64,000 nucleotides of DNA from Sipunculus nudus. Lineage: Eukaryota; Annelida; Sipuncula; Golfingiida; Sipunculidae. The notes under the pieces are model-generated. The model saw only the letters and a program-made list of their open reading frames with translations. It had not been told where the DNA came from and made no database searches. Positions 14,014-26,227 of the stretch are shown in pieces. Made by a program: the position numbers and the translations under genes. Numbering within the stretch: position 1 is the first letter of the stretch; each line of letters starts with the position of its first letter. Location: NCBI GenBank assembly GCA_026874595.1, contig CM049307.1:21433079-21497078 (forward strand), written 5' to 3'.

Positions 14014-15759
14014 ACTAGAATACGGGTAGTCGACAAGCGACTACGTGTATCCGCCAAAATCAGAGAAGGACGGGTGAAGTGAGGCATGGATTGAGTGGCA
14101 AGGGGATATAGAGTTACATGTGTTAAATATTAGAATGGATCTCTGCCACATAAACATGATTGTAGGTGGCGCCACCTGTTATTTGAACGAGAAACTATCC
14201 AAGATATAAACACATGCAAAATTTCATGTGGAAAAGTCAAACCACTGCAGAGATATGAATGATTTTATCCCACAGCAGACAAACAGATGGACGCTGTGCA
14301 AAAATGGCTGCAGGTGGCGCCACCATGTTTGCTCATGTTATAAAGCTATCCAAGGGCTACATTTGTGTAAAAATTTTTCCTGAATGGTTAAATGAGTCTG
14401 GAGATATGAGCATGGATGTCTCGTCGTGAATGTGAATGTAGGTGGCGCCACCTGTCATAAAATCAAGAAAGATATGCGGTATGTATAAGCATGCTGAATT
14501 TCAGGTAATTTGGTCAAACCACTGCAGAGATATGAGTGATTTTAACCAAAGACAGACAAACAGATGGACGCTGTGCAAAAATGGCTGCAGGTGGTGCCAC
14601 CATTTTTTGTGTATGTTATAAAGCTATCCAAGGGCTACATTTGTGTAAATTCTTTTTCCTGATTGGTCAAACGGTTCCCGAGATATGAGCTTGGATGTCT
14701 GCAGTGTTAACATGAATGTAGGTGGCGCCACCTGTCAGAAAATCAAGAAAGCTATCTAGGATGTATACGCATGCCGAATTTTAGGTGAATTAGTCAAACC
14801 ACTGCAGTGATGTGAGTGATTTTAACCCCAGGCACATGAACAAATGGACACTGTGCAAACATGGTTGCAGGTGGCACCACCTTTTGTTGTGTATGTTATA
14901 AAGCTATCCCAGGGCTACATTTGTGTAAAAATTTTTTCCAGATCGGTCAAACGGTTCCCGAGATATATGGGTTTATGTGTGGAGTGTTAACGTGAATGTA
15001 GGTGGCGCCACCTGTCATAAAATCAAGAAAGCTATCTAGGATGTATATGCATGCCGAATTTTAGGTGAATTAGTCAAACCACTGCAGAGATATGAGTGAT
15101 TTTAACCCCAGGCAGATGAACAGATGGACACTGTGCAAACATGGTTGCAGGTGGCGCCACCTTTTGTTGTGTATGTTATAAAGCTATCCCAGGGCTACAT
15201 TTGTGTAAAAATTTTTTCCAGATCGGTCAAACGGTTCCCGAGATATATGGGTTTATGTGTGGAGTGTTAACGTGAATGTAGGTGGCGCCACCTGTCATAA
15301 AATCAAGAAAGCTATCTAGGATGTATATGCATGCCGAATTTTAGGTGAATTAGTCAAACCACTGCAGAGATATGAGTGATTTTAACCCCAGGCAGATGAA
15401 CAGATGGACACTGTGCAAACATGGTTGCAGGTGGCGCCACCTTTTGTTGTGTATGTTATAAAGCTATCCCAGGGCTACATTTGTGTAAAAAATTTTTCTG
15501 GATCGGTCAAACGGTTCCCCAGATATATGGGTTTATGTGTGGAAACAGACGCACAAACGGACGCTGGGCAGAGACGAAAGGTCAGAGGTCAAGGTCACTA
15601 GGTTAGGCACCAGTTCACATGTGACCCGATATTTTGTGTAAGTTTCGGAAAAATCTGTCCAGTAGTCTCAGAGGAGTTCTCCGGAAACGAACGCGGCGGC
15701 GGCGGCGGAACCCGGTCAAAAACATAGTATCCGCAAAACTTCGTTTTGGCGGATACAAT
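14014..15759 (+). mobile_element. Composite nonautonomous element with hairpin ends and 280-bp tandem core (copy 1)
   Basis: The left end ACTAGAATACGGG is followed by a stem-loop GTAGTCG-ACAAG-CGACTAC and then GTATCCGCCAAAA. The right end has the inverse TTTTGGCGGATAC, itself the right arm of a hairpin with GTATCCGCAAAAC. TA flanks both ends. The core is a tandem array with 280-bp period; each unit holds two GGTGGCGCCACC-type palindromes 130 and 150 bp apart. A (GGC)n stretch precedes the right end. No protein is encoded. Architecture resembles Helentron-derived HINE/pearl elements of bivalves, or a tandem-core MITE; the class is inferred. It interrupts another repeat of the 26-28 kb type. 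Confidence 0.75.
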
Positions 15760-15976
15760 TATTCTGGAGGGTTCTTACAAGCCCCATAGCTCGGAGGATA
15801 TAGGTCACAGTGACTTAATTTCGGGTTTCCAAGGAGATTTTATATTGACCTCCCTGGATATTAATTTACAGAATTCTAAGTTCAACAGTGTCAAAAGTGC
15901 AGGTCTAATGTACGGAAGGACGGATGCTGACCTATCACTATAGTTCAGTTGACTTACAGTCAGCTGAGCAAAAAAT
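15760..15976 (+). mobile_element. Right-terminal fragment of the AGCTCAG-hairpin element family
   Basis: Directly after the composite element the sequence resumes as TATTCTGGAGGG..., with CCCCATAGCTCGGAGGATA and a terminal CAGTCAGCTGAGC, matching the last unit of the elements at 26-29 kb. With the matching segment just left of 14014 this is one older element split by the insertion. Confidence 0.7.
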
Positions 15977-17889
15977 CCCATTGTTTTTAATTGAATACCT
16001 ATCATTCCTAATACTGATGGTATTTCACATGTCAGACATGTCTGCCAATTACCCCAGCTCTAGATAAACCATATACTAAATGTGTCTATAAGAACTTCAA
16101 GTTTGTCTACACACAAGTACATCATTTCCACTGTTAAATGGTAAAGTTTATGACTCATACAGCTTTTTAGGTGACAATCCACCCCTGGTTGATTTGACAC
16201 TTCATTTACTCTTTATTTGTTAATTGTTTGTCTGGCGTGAGATCGCTGGTATAACCCAGTCTTTATTCTGTCACTCTGGTAAGGTAAGTGTTTCTATATA
16301 CAGCCCTGCCTTGTTATGATCTGTGTGGTGTTTACATTGTCTTGTGACTTTTGTAGCCATGAAACACTCTGTGGGCCCAGGGTATTACCATCAAAGGAAA
16401 GGGGATACCTTGAACCCTTTTTCTTAGTTCTGAAAATAGAATTCTACAAAGATGGGGCTGTGATCATATCACAGAGCTCATGTCAACAGCTAATCATGGC
16501 TGATAAAGATATAATACACATGTGGTTTCCAAAGTTACAGGGACCATGCATCATATCCATTACAGAGTAACCCAGGTAAACCATAATAACATATCAATGG
16601 ACAAAAATGTCACAGGAATTAATATGTCCAGTTGTCCACTAATAAGCACAGAGTAAATTTGATACAGCATTACAAAAAAAAAGTAACTGTTTTTAAGGAT
16701 AGGTCCATGGCCAGTTTTTGTTACTGCCCTCGAATGGGCATAAATGTAATGAACTGTATGCATTAATGATAAATTTTTTTGTTTTTACTTTACTCTATAA
16801 ATCAATATATTTCAATGCAAGGAAATTCCCACGATAGAAAGCCCCCACTGAATACTAGAAATTTGCAAGAACATCTGGCGTGAAAATGACAGTCTATGAC
16901 TCATACTTTGGATAATCTTAACACAATTATGACATCACAAATGCTGCTTGCTGTTCTTAAGTAAAGACATGGTTGAAAGTACTTTCAGGAAATAATTCAA
17001 GGCAGGTGTGCTGATAAAGAGAACATGTTTTCAACTTGAGACTATCATGTCCTGATAGACTTAAAAACACTGTTATAAATGTTATAATACATACACTTAC
17101 ATGGATCGGTGTTTCACATCAAGCAGCAGAATTTGGCGTAAATAATACATCACAGGAAGTAATTCTTTGGACACTGAATTGTTACATTTACCAGCACCAA
17201 AGGCATTCAAAAAATGTAAGAAAAAAAAAACATGCACTGATCCCTTTTCCTGATTGTTGAATAAAAAGGAAACATCAGCTAGACATCTAGCTTGTTGCTA
17301 TGGCAACATAATTTAACATGAATAAACACGCTTGCTGATGTGAACTAGTGCCAAGTAACCACAGATATAGGTCCTGGGATAATTCATTCCAATCTCCCAC
17401 TATTGCCCTGGTTACCCTGCCCTTGTTTTATGTTATTGCCAGCTGCATTTTACATGAAATGTGGTTAAAAAACTAGGACTGCCAACAATATGTTAGGAAC
17501 ACCACCAAAATTAGATCTAGTATAGGCTGACATCTGTTCTAATTCTGCTGGAAACATGAGAGTCATTGATATGTCAAATACTTTTGATATTATAGCTGAA
17601 GAGACAAAATGTTCCAGGGTTTCAGGGTGGCTGTATTTTTACTAGTATTTTTATTAATTAAAATTTACAATATGTTTTTTACTTGGTATGTAATAAAAGA
17701 GGTTAAATAACAAAAGTAAAGAAATAATAGAAATTAAGTTGAAAGAAATGAGAGAATGCAGGTTCAAATACAGAAATTTCACTCAAAAGGGAAAAGTAAC
17801 CTCATCCATTACCCAAGAAGTCTGATTTGGCAAGTGCAAGCAGATTTCATCTACAAATATATATGGTATGATTACCAACAAGATGTCCA
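15977..17889. other. Intergenic DNA
   Basis: No exon recognised. An RFX-type X-box occurs at 17294-17307 (listed separately). Confidence 0.5.
17294..17307. promoter_or_regulatory. Near-perfect RFX X-box
   Basis: GTTGCTATGGCAAC is a 14-bp imperfect palindrome differing from the ideal GTTGCCATGGCAAC at one base. RFX factors bind such sites upstream of ciliary genes. No gene is visible nearby, so its target is unknown. Confidence 0.5.
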
Positions 17890-18300
17890 AATTCCAACAT
17901 GAAATTATAATCTTATATAATAATCTTTCAGAAGAAAAACATAAATTAAAATATGATACTATGAATACACTGATAAATTCCCCAAGAAGAAAAATACTAA
18001 TTTCAATATGATACTATGAAAATTAACTCTGTTACAGTCTCACAGAAGATAAAACTAATTTCAATGTTATATTATGAAAGTTTTGGTTATTTCTCCCTGA
18101 AACAAACTATGAATTATTAAAAATATGATACAATGAAAACCTTGCTAAACTCTCTATGGAGAAATTTAAAATATAAATTTTGTTACAATGAAAACATTGC
18201 TACAATATCCCCTAAGAAAAATATGAATTTCAATTTTAATCTATGAAAACTTTGCTAAAGTCTTCCATAAAAAAAATATGAATAAAAATATTTATCTTGT
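17890..18300 (+). repeat. Degenerate 55-bp tandem repeat
   Basis: GATACTATGAAAAC-like blocks recur at 17955, 18010, 18066, 18127, 18182 and about 18235, separated by AATTTC..(A)AATATGA and CCC-AAGAAAAA segments. The period is 53-61 bp over at least six units and divergence is high. Confidence 0.65.
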
Positions 18301-18559
18301 CTTATTTATACAACTTCTGTCAATACAGTTATTTATACTTATTTCACTAACTTCTCCAATATACCAGTATGTCTGGTAAATAGTTACTCTCATCAACTTT
18401 TCATACGAAACAAAATTGAAAAAAAAATGTATCTCTTCTAAGATGCAATTTGTGTTTGTACCTTATGCTTTGCATTTGACAATGCATGAGCTTTTTCTAA
18501 TATTAAATGTTATGACAGATGTTTTTTTTTTAATAATGTTAAAGAATGAAGATTAAACA

Positions 18560-19060
18560 TAGCCCACATACCCTACCAACAGTCAGAATCCCTGGCCCTT
18601 TTATGAGGAGATGTCTTGATTATCTACTTAGCTACAGGTAAACTCAGGTGAACAACTTTGGACAGGGCTCATCACACATGGAGATATATACATACAAATT
18701 CCTGAGGAGTGCACATTCCAGCCAAGTCTCTCCCGTTATTCTAGCAACTCCTCTCTCCCTCTGCCAATCTATTTATCAGTATCAGGGGCTTCCAGCTATG
18801 TCAAAGCTTACACTGCCTGTCACTGATACAGGTAATGGATAAGGATTATTGGATACACAGATACACACATTAACTGTCAAGCTAGCCGTGGTGAAGTTTA
18901 AGTTCTGCCTGATCTACAGCTGCTGGACTGTTTCAGTTATGTACACTTCTATAGGTGCAAGTTGGCCATCTGGAAGGCTGCACGGCAGTGTTACACATGC
19001 TGCCCCTAATTTACCATCACACTACTCATGGTTACTGATTTAACTTGTAAACTAGTCCCA
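18560..19060. other. GC-richer island
   Basis: Two adjacent 64-codon frames lie here on the plus strand, without motifs. Contains ACAGCTGCTGG and several CAGGT words. It belongs to the same class of islands as 4.2, 8.4 and 20.5 kb. Confidence 0.3.
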
Positions 19061-20130
19061 TCTGCTTTTCACCAACTGACCATTCTAGCCCTTGCTTCAA
19101 CTGATAAAGAAAAGGAGTCCAAATGAACATCTTCTGTATGTTTTTTTTCCCAAATTATCCTGTTATTTTTGCCTTCCTTTGCAAATAAATGCTGATGATA
19201 TTTTCAAAATATGAACTTATATAAAAAATGATTATGTAGACTAAATAACACATTTTGTGAGAGGGGATCAGTCCATACCAGATTTGTATCCAACTCTTCT
19301 GTTTTATTTGCCCCACTTATTATTCTCTTTATAATTAATGTGCTATCTAGTTTCATTATGTACATTCTTGTTTGTGACAAATTCTGGCCTTAAAAAATCT
19401 TAAATTGCATGCATGGTCTGTTATTTTGTGAAAATATCAGGACCTTTTACTTTGTATTAAAGGCTTGCAATGTAACTGTTCATGTTTTCAGAACTGTCAA
19501 TTTGCAAGTAAAAATATATATATTAATCTTGGTCTAAAATATATGTCTTTAAAAATACCTTTGAATTTAGTATATAATAACAAATATTTTGATTAGTGCA
19601 GCTTTACTATTTCAAAAGCAGAGGTCTTGTTTCCTGCATTACACAGAAGCATAGGTGTTCTCTCAGCAGAACTTTAAAATGTTAGTATTTTACTTTACAC
19701 CTGAGGGTATTACACCTGTAAACTAACACTGATTATGATTCATCTCACTCTACACAAAAAAACTCAGTGAAAGATAACACTCTTTTCCTACACAAGAAAT
19801 ACCATTCCTATTTCAGGTAATCATCCATTTTAAACTTGCAACAATAATACAAATGTTCTTGACCAAGACAAATGACTGCAAGCAAGAGAAACATTTTATA
19901 TTGTATACCACAAATAACTTCAGGATATGCAAAGAACTTTTTTGACAACTATTTATTAACCTCTAATAAAAATTAATTTGACTTGCCGTTCTTTAAATAT
20001 ATACATATATATCAGGCCTTAAAATGACAACACAACCATTTTTTAAGGCAGAGGTTTCACCAATAGCACTATGATCCTCTTTTATATTTCTTTATCTTCA
20101 GTCTCAGAAATATAGTTAATTACACATACA
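19061..20130. other. AT-rich intergenic DNA
   Basis: Nothing recognisable: no long frame, no clear repeat. Confidence 0.5.
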
Positions 20131-20900
20131 GCTATCATATAGTTTCATCTCTCTTACCTTCGAGTGAGTTATAGGTAGATACCAAACACCTTGGGATAAG
20201 AAGTAACTGATAATCAAAGATTTGGGGTGCCGGAGTGTTGAAAACTGATCCCAAGCATGGAGAAAAATGTAAGAGCGGTCTTACCAGTGACGAAGAGTCC
20301 TTGCAGACCTTCACAAGCACAGCTCACAAGTTTCTGTGCCCCCCTCTCAGCGGGGCAGCTAGAAAATATATCCACACTCTTTTGTAGCTGCTACTGCTGT
20401 CCCTGAGTACTGGTACAGCAGCTAGAGATAAATCTGCCCTGGCTTACAGCAAGAGCCAGAGAAGAAATATACCTGATGCCACATGTTGGCACACAGTCAC
20501 CCATAATCTTAAATATAATGTCAGGATGGGCTACTCTCTCCACTTAGTACCCATCTCCACCGAGTCAGGTGCAATAGAGATGGGAAAGTCCATTCCTGGT
20601 CTACAGGTGTGGCAGGGTCAGCTGGCCAATGATGTACAGACTTTGCTTGTCCATGGTTTTAGCTCATGGGAGCCAATGGTTAAGGTACATGGGACTATAC
20701 TATGTTACTCACCTGTACAGAGAGTGAGTAAATTGGAAGTAAGTGCAGTTGTGGTAGGAGGTAATCGTGACATTTTGAGAGATGGTTGTTCTCCAACTGT
20801 GCTGCATCTCTGCCTGGTACAGTACAGCCCAGCCTGTCTACTGACCCCCTCCCTGTGGCACCATGCCACCCAACTAGTTCACTTCAAATGTCCTCTCAAT
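20131..20900. other. GC-richer island with 158-codon frame
   Basis: The longest plus-strand frame in the window (20526-21002, 158 codons) begins MGYSLHLVPISTES. It has no signal, domain or conserved block, and its last third runs into AT-rich low-complexity sequence, as expected for chance. Upstream there are GCAGCTAG, GTAGCTGCTACTGCTG and ACAGCAGCTAGAG words as in the other islands. I treat it as noncoding but cannot exclude a gene. Confidence 0.35.
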
Positions 20901-22189
20901 AAATGTTTTAAATTTTCCCTTTCCATATATAAAAATTTACAAATAATCTCCAGTTTGAACCCTATTAACTCTTGGTATTTAATGCTTAATGCTTTCAATT
21001 AGGTAACCAGCTTTTGTTGTTTACATCAACTATGTGGAGATATAGGTATGGCTGATTTAAAAATGTAGTCATAACTGATACTTGAAGTTAATATTTACAT
21101 ACCTGACTTTTATTTCAAACACACTGCTCTATTCAGTGTGTTCCATCAACCAATATTTCATATTTTGTAGCTACTGCAATTTATATGATTAGTAAATGTT
21201 TAGGTATAGCCTAATTCTAAATGTCCTTTAAACTATCAGTACTTTACTCAGAATTACAAACTTAAAAGTCAACCATTTCAATCACAAGCAATCAAAATTT
21301 TACATTTGTTTTTATTGAAACTTAGCTTAAATTTTTTTTCAATCTCCTTAGCAGTAGCTCTAAATAACATTTGAACCATGCTTTTGCTTCTTCTCTTGAT
21401 AAAGTAGTGTTCATATTTTCAAAACAGGATGACTTACTTAAGTCATAATGCTCTATCAACAAATTTTTTTTTCTGGTGTATTTTTACATAATGTTTAAAT
21501 TGTTATTCAAATTATTTTAGGGATTTAGCAATGAAACTGTATGGTCACTGTATGCAGTGTTTGCATAGCCAGAAGGAGAAAGTCGAAAATGATCATAACC
21601 TATACAATATTTTACCAAATCAAAAAGTATTTCTTTACATTTTTTGAAAGACAGGTCATAGGATAAGAATGATATGTTAATAAGCCTTCTGGATTTTAGG
21701 TTTTATTTGCAAGGGACTATGAATAATCTATAATAACCAATAAGTCATATCCTAGGTTGTTAACATATTTAAGAAAATATTTAATTTTAATCAAAACCAC
21801 ATATGCCACATTATTTTGATTTAAGCACAGCTTTTTTTTTTTTTTAACTTGAATTTTTTTCTGGGTTGCCTATCAGTTTACAATAAGGTAACAATATATC
21901 TACCGATAAGAGACGTGATACCTTATCAAACTATAGATAACCTGATGCCTGTCATGAAAACTATTCAGTACTACACACAGATAATGTACTGCATGCACTC
22001 ATCAAGTCTAGCTGATACAAATATGTAGAAAAATTTTGATATAAAGATATATATACAAATGTTTGTGGATTGAATATGTAAACAAGCGAGACTTCACAGA
22101 TACGGATGGCATGGCATGGAATATCCATAAACCTAACACACACAAAGTCTCACTGGTGTAGATCTGCTTAAAAATTGTGACATCTGCAC
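20901..22189. other. AT-rich intergenic DNA left of the minisatellite
   Basis: No gene or repeat recognised; poly-T at 21831-21846. Confidence 0.5.
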
Positions 22190-24362
22190 AAATATATTCT
22201 GACACATACAGACCTGTACATAACTCCTGATAACACAGACCTTTACGAAAGTCCTGACACATACAGACCTGTACAAAAGTCATGACATATTCAGACCTGT
22301 ACAAAAGTCATGACATATTCAGACCTGTACAAAAGTCTTGACATATTCAGACCTGTACATACGTCATGACATATTCAGACCTGTACGAAAGTCTTGACAC
22401 TTACAGACTAGTCAAAATGGCCTGACACATACAGACCTGTACATAAGTCCTGACACATTAAAACCTGTACAAAAGGCCTTACACATACAGACCTGTACAA
22501 AAGTCCTGACACATAAAGACCAGTGCAAAAGTCCTGACACATACACACTAGTCAACATGGCCTGACACATACAGACCTGTACAAATGTCCTGGCACATTA
22601 AGACCTGTACAAAAGTCTTGACACAAATAGACCTGTACAAAAGTCCTGACACATACTGACCAGTGCAAAAGTCCTGACACATACAGGCTAGTCAAAATGA
22701 CCTGACACAAACAGACCTGTATATAAATCCTGGCACATAAGGACTTGTACAAAAGTCATGACACAAGCAGACATGTACAAATGTTCTGACACAAACAGAC
22801 CTAAACAAAAGTCCTGACAAGTACACACCTGTACAAAAGTCCTGACACATACAGACCTGTACAAAAGTCATGACATATTCAGACCTGTACAAAAGTCTTG
22901 ACATATTCAGACCTGTACAAATGTCATGATATATTCAGACCTGTACGAAAGTCTTGACACATACAGACTAGTCAAAATGGCCTGACACATACAGACCTGT
23001 ACATAAGTCCTGACACATTAAAACCTGTACAAAAGGCCTTACACATACAGACCTGTACAAAAGGCCTGACACATGGATACATGCACATTCTTCTCAACAT
23101 ATACAGACCTGTACAAAAGATCTGACACATACATACATGTATAGTCTTCTGGATACATAAAGTTCTGTACAAAACTCATGACACAAACAGACCTGAACAG
23201 AAGTCCTGACAAGTACACACCTTAACAAAAGTCATGACACCTACAGACCTGTACAAAAGGCCTGACACATACATATATGAACAGTCTTCTGGACACATAC
23301 AGACCTGTATAAAATTGCTGACACATACAGACCTGAACAAAAATCCTGACAAGTACAGACCTGTACAAAACTCATGACACAAACAGACCTGAACAAAAGG
23401 CCTGACACATAGATACATGCACATTCTTCTCAACATATACAGACCTGTACAAAAGATCTGACAAGTACACACCTTAACAAAAGTCATGACACCTACAGAT
23501 CTGTACAAAAGGCCTGACACATACATATATGTACAATCTTCTCAACACATACAGACCTGTACAAAAGTCCTGACACATACATACATGTATAGTCTTCTGG
23601 ATACATAAAGACCTGTACAAAATTCCTGACACCTACAGACCTGTACAAAAGTCCTGACCCATACAAACATGTACAATCTTCTGGATACATACAGACCTGT
23701 ACAAAAGTCATGACACATACTGTCCTGTACAAAAGTCTTGACACATACAGACCTGAACAAAAGTCCTGAAAAGTACAGACCTGTACTAAAGTCATGACAA
23801 AAACAGACCTGTACAAAAGTTCTGACACATACAGACTTGTACAAAAGTCCTGATACATACATATATGTACAATCTTCTCAACACATACAGACCTGTAAAA
23901 CAGTTCTGACACATATATACATGTACAATCTTCTGGATACATACAGACCTCTACAAAAGTCCTGACACATACAGACCTGTAAAAAAGTCATGACACATAC
24001 AGACCTGAACAAAAGTCCTGAAAAGTACAGACCTGTACAAGTCATGACACAAACATACAGGTACAATCTTCATGACACATACAGACCTGTGCAAAGTTGT
24101 CCTGAGACATACAGACCTGTACAAAAAGTCATGACACATTATATGGACCTGTACAAAAGTCATGACACATTATATAGACCTGTACAAAAGTCATGACACA
24201 TTATATAGACCTGTACAAAAGTCATGACACATACTGACCTGTATTGAAACCCTTTCATGTACAAACAAACCTGTACAGATGTCAGATCGACCTGGGGCCT
24301 GTACAAAAGTCCTAACACATACAGATCAACCTGTACAAAATTCATGACACATACAGATTTGT
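22190..24362 (+). repeat. 28-bp minisatellite, about 2.2 kb, with 140-bp higher-order spacing
   Basis: The unit approximates AGACCTGTACAAAAGTCCTG followed by ACACATAC. About 75 units are present. A variant CTAGTCAAAATGG recurs at 22409, 22549, 22689 and 22969, that is at steps of 140, 140 and 280 bp (5, 5 and 10 units). A second variant class, ACATGTACAATCTTCTGGAT and similar, dominates 23070-23960. The consensus has no stop in any minus-strand frame, so long minus-strand frames (up to 149 codons) arise, cycling every 84 bp. These are not genes. Confidence 0.92.
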
Positions 24363-26227
24363 GCCGTGATGAGATGTACATTGATTATAGTCTCCAAGGA
24401 CAAAAAAAGTTATCAAAGATCATTCTGATATAATTTTTAATATTTGGTGGGATGTGTGATGTTTATACATCTATAATTTGAATAAATTATAGATGCATAA
24501 AAGTGTCATGATGAAACTGGTCTTGTTATTATGCTTTTTATTTCAATTTTTTTATTAACTGTTCATTCTTTAAAACTTTTTTTAAATACTAGTATAAGTT
24601 AATCCTAATTTATATATAAATAAGTTAATATGATACTGAGCTCACTATAAAATGGCATTTCAAGAAAACAAATATAAAACTCACCTTTAAACTTAGGTAA
24701 AATTGCAACAGTAAATTTACCACATTGTAAGGCAGGCCAAAGTAAATACTGGTAGCCTAGCTTATATTGCCATGGACTTCCCATTTTTGACTACTTCCAG
24801 TTTAAAGTCCTCTCCCACTAAATGACACATCTTTATACCCTCTGAAGCACTCATGTACTGCGTTTCAAGACATGGGCAAAATTTAGTCTGGGGGACTGAC
24901 ACCCTTCTGTGTGGGACCAACATCACCAAATGTCATGCTGTATTTCAGACTGATTATTATCGTGTCAAGGTCATCCAAGATCAAAGGCCACACAGTGTGT
25001 GTAATCATCACAATAGCCAGACTACTCAGGCTGTAGCTATATCTGCAATGTTCACTTATAATGGAGCGTAACACAGAATTACTGTTTACCTCTGTAGCTC
25101 TCTGCCTTCAATGTCAGTTCAGGATATGCACTGGACAGATGGAAAATGAAAACACTAAAAACAGTCTTAATATGATACAAGAACTTCAGTGCAAATAGAG
25201 CAAATACAACATTGGAAAGATTCAATATAATCTACCAATCTAAGACTATTTGGAATGAGCATATACTTTTTTTGGTTGGTTGGTTGGAATACAATTCCAG
25301 CATTTATACAAATATACACAAGTAACTACATGAATATATATTAATATTTTGGTACACATAAATGTCAAATACTTTATTCTGAATTTTAGACTTGGATCTT
25401 GGATTAGTGTGATTTTTTTTCCAGCACAAGCTCTACGTATTTCATTTAAAGCTACCACAGTGTGAGTTGAGTGAGAATTGGAAGTTTTTACAGTACTACC
25501 TAATTTTCTAACTTAAGCCATGACTTACTATGGAGAATTCATGGTACATGCAACAGAAGAACATTTTATGAACAAAATAACATGGGTGATATTTATACTA
25601 GGCAGTCCTGAGATGTAACAACAGGATTTCAATGGAAAATTTAGTTTGTTGCTCTATTTCTCAAAGGGACAAAGTTACAGTGCCCCAGTTTTGGGTTTGG
25701 TAGGAGAACATAGCTATCTAACTATGTTGAAATTCAGATCTGTAGATCCAGTCAAACAGATAGATGGATGGATAGACAGATGAACAACTGATGGACTAAA
25801 GCACATTACTACAGCTAAACTTGCCAAAAGTCAATATACAGCACACCTTGACAAATGCTGTTTTAATTAGTTTAAGTCTCTGCTGTTTTAATCTCACTTG
25901 TAACCCATGATAATTACATTTGAGACTTTGAATCAAGTCTGGCCACTTCTATAATATGACACAGGCAGGCCATTTGAGTTGTGGTTTTGGAGTACACCTA
26001 TCTCAGTGTCAAACTCAAAGTCATGAAAGCTGATTTATTTTTAAATGAGAAGTCATCTTAGTGTAAATTACAAGTCCAGACCCTAACATCTATTAAAAAC
26101 ATATTGTTAAGTTTGTACAAGAGAAAAAAACATAATATTGGTTTAGATTTGGTTTAAAACAAAGAATCTAATATCAACTTCCATAAAAGGATAATTACAT
26201 GTACATCTTATGTAATTTTAGAGAGAA
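24363..26227. other. Intergenic DNA right of the minisatellite
   Basis: No gene recognised. GGATGGATAGACAGATGAAC simple sequence near 25765 looks like the tail of a degraded element. Confidence 0.5.

Noticed and set aside
20526-21002. 158-codon plus-strand frame
   Set aside because: No domain, signal or splice context; its C-terminal third is AT-driven Lys/Asn/Ile/Leu sequence. Kept only as an island, not called a gene.
23493-23942. A 149-codon minus-strand frame and several 60-116-codon frames at 22-24.4 kb
   Set aside because: They are by-products of a 28-bp tandem unit that lacks stops in every minus frame. Frames shift and end wherever a unit has an indel.
22190-24362. CRISPR array
   Set aside because: Units are contiguous and variable with no unique spacers, and the genome is animal; it is a minisatellite.
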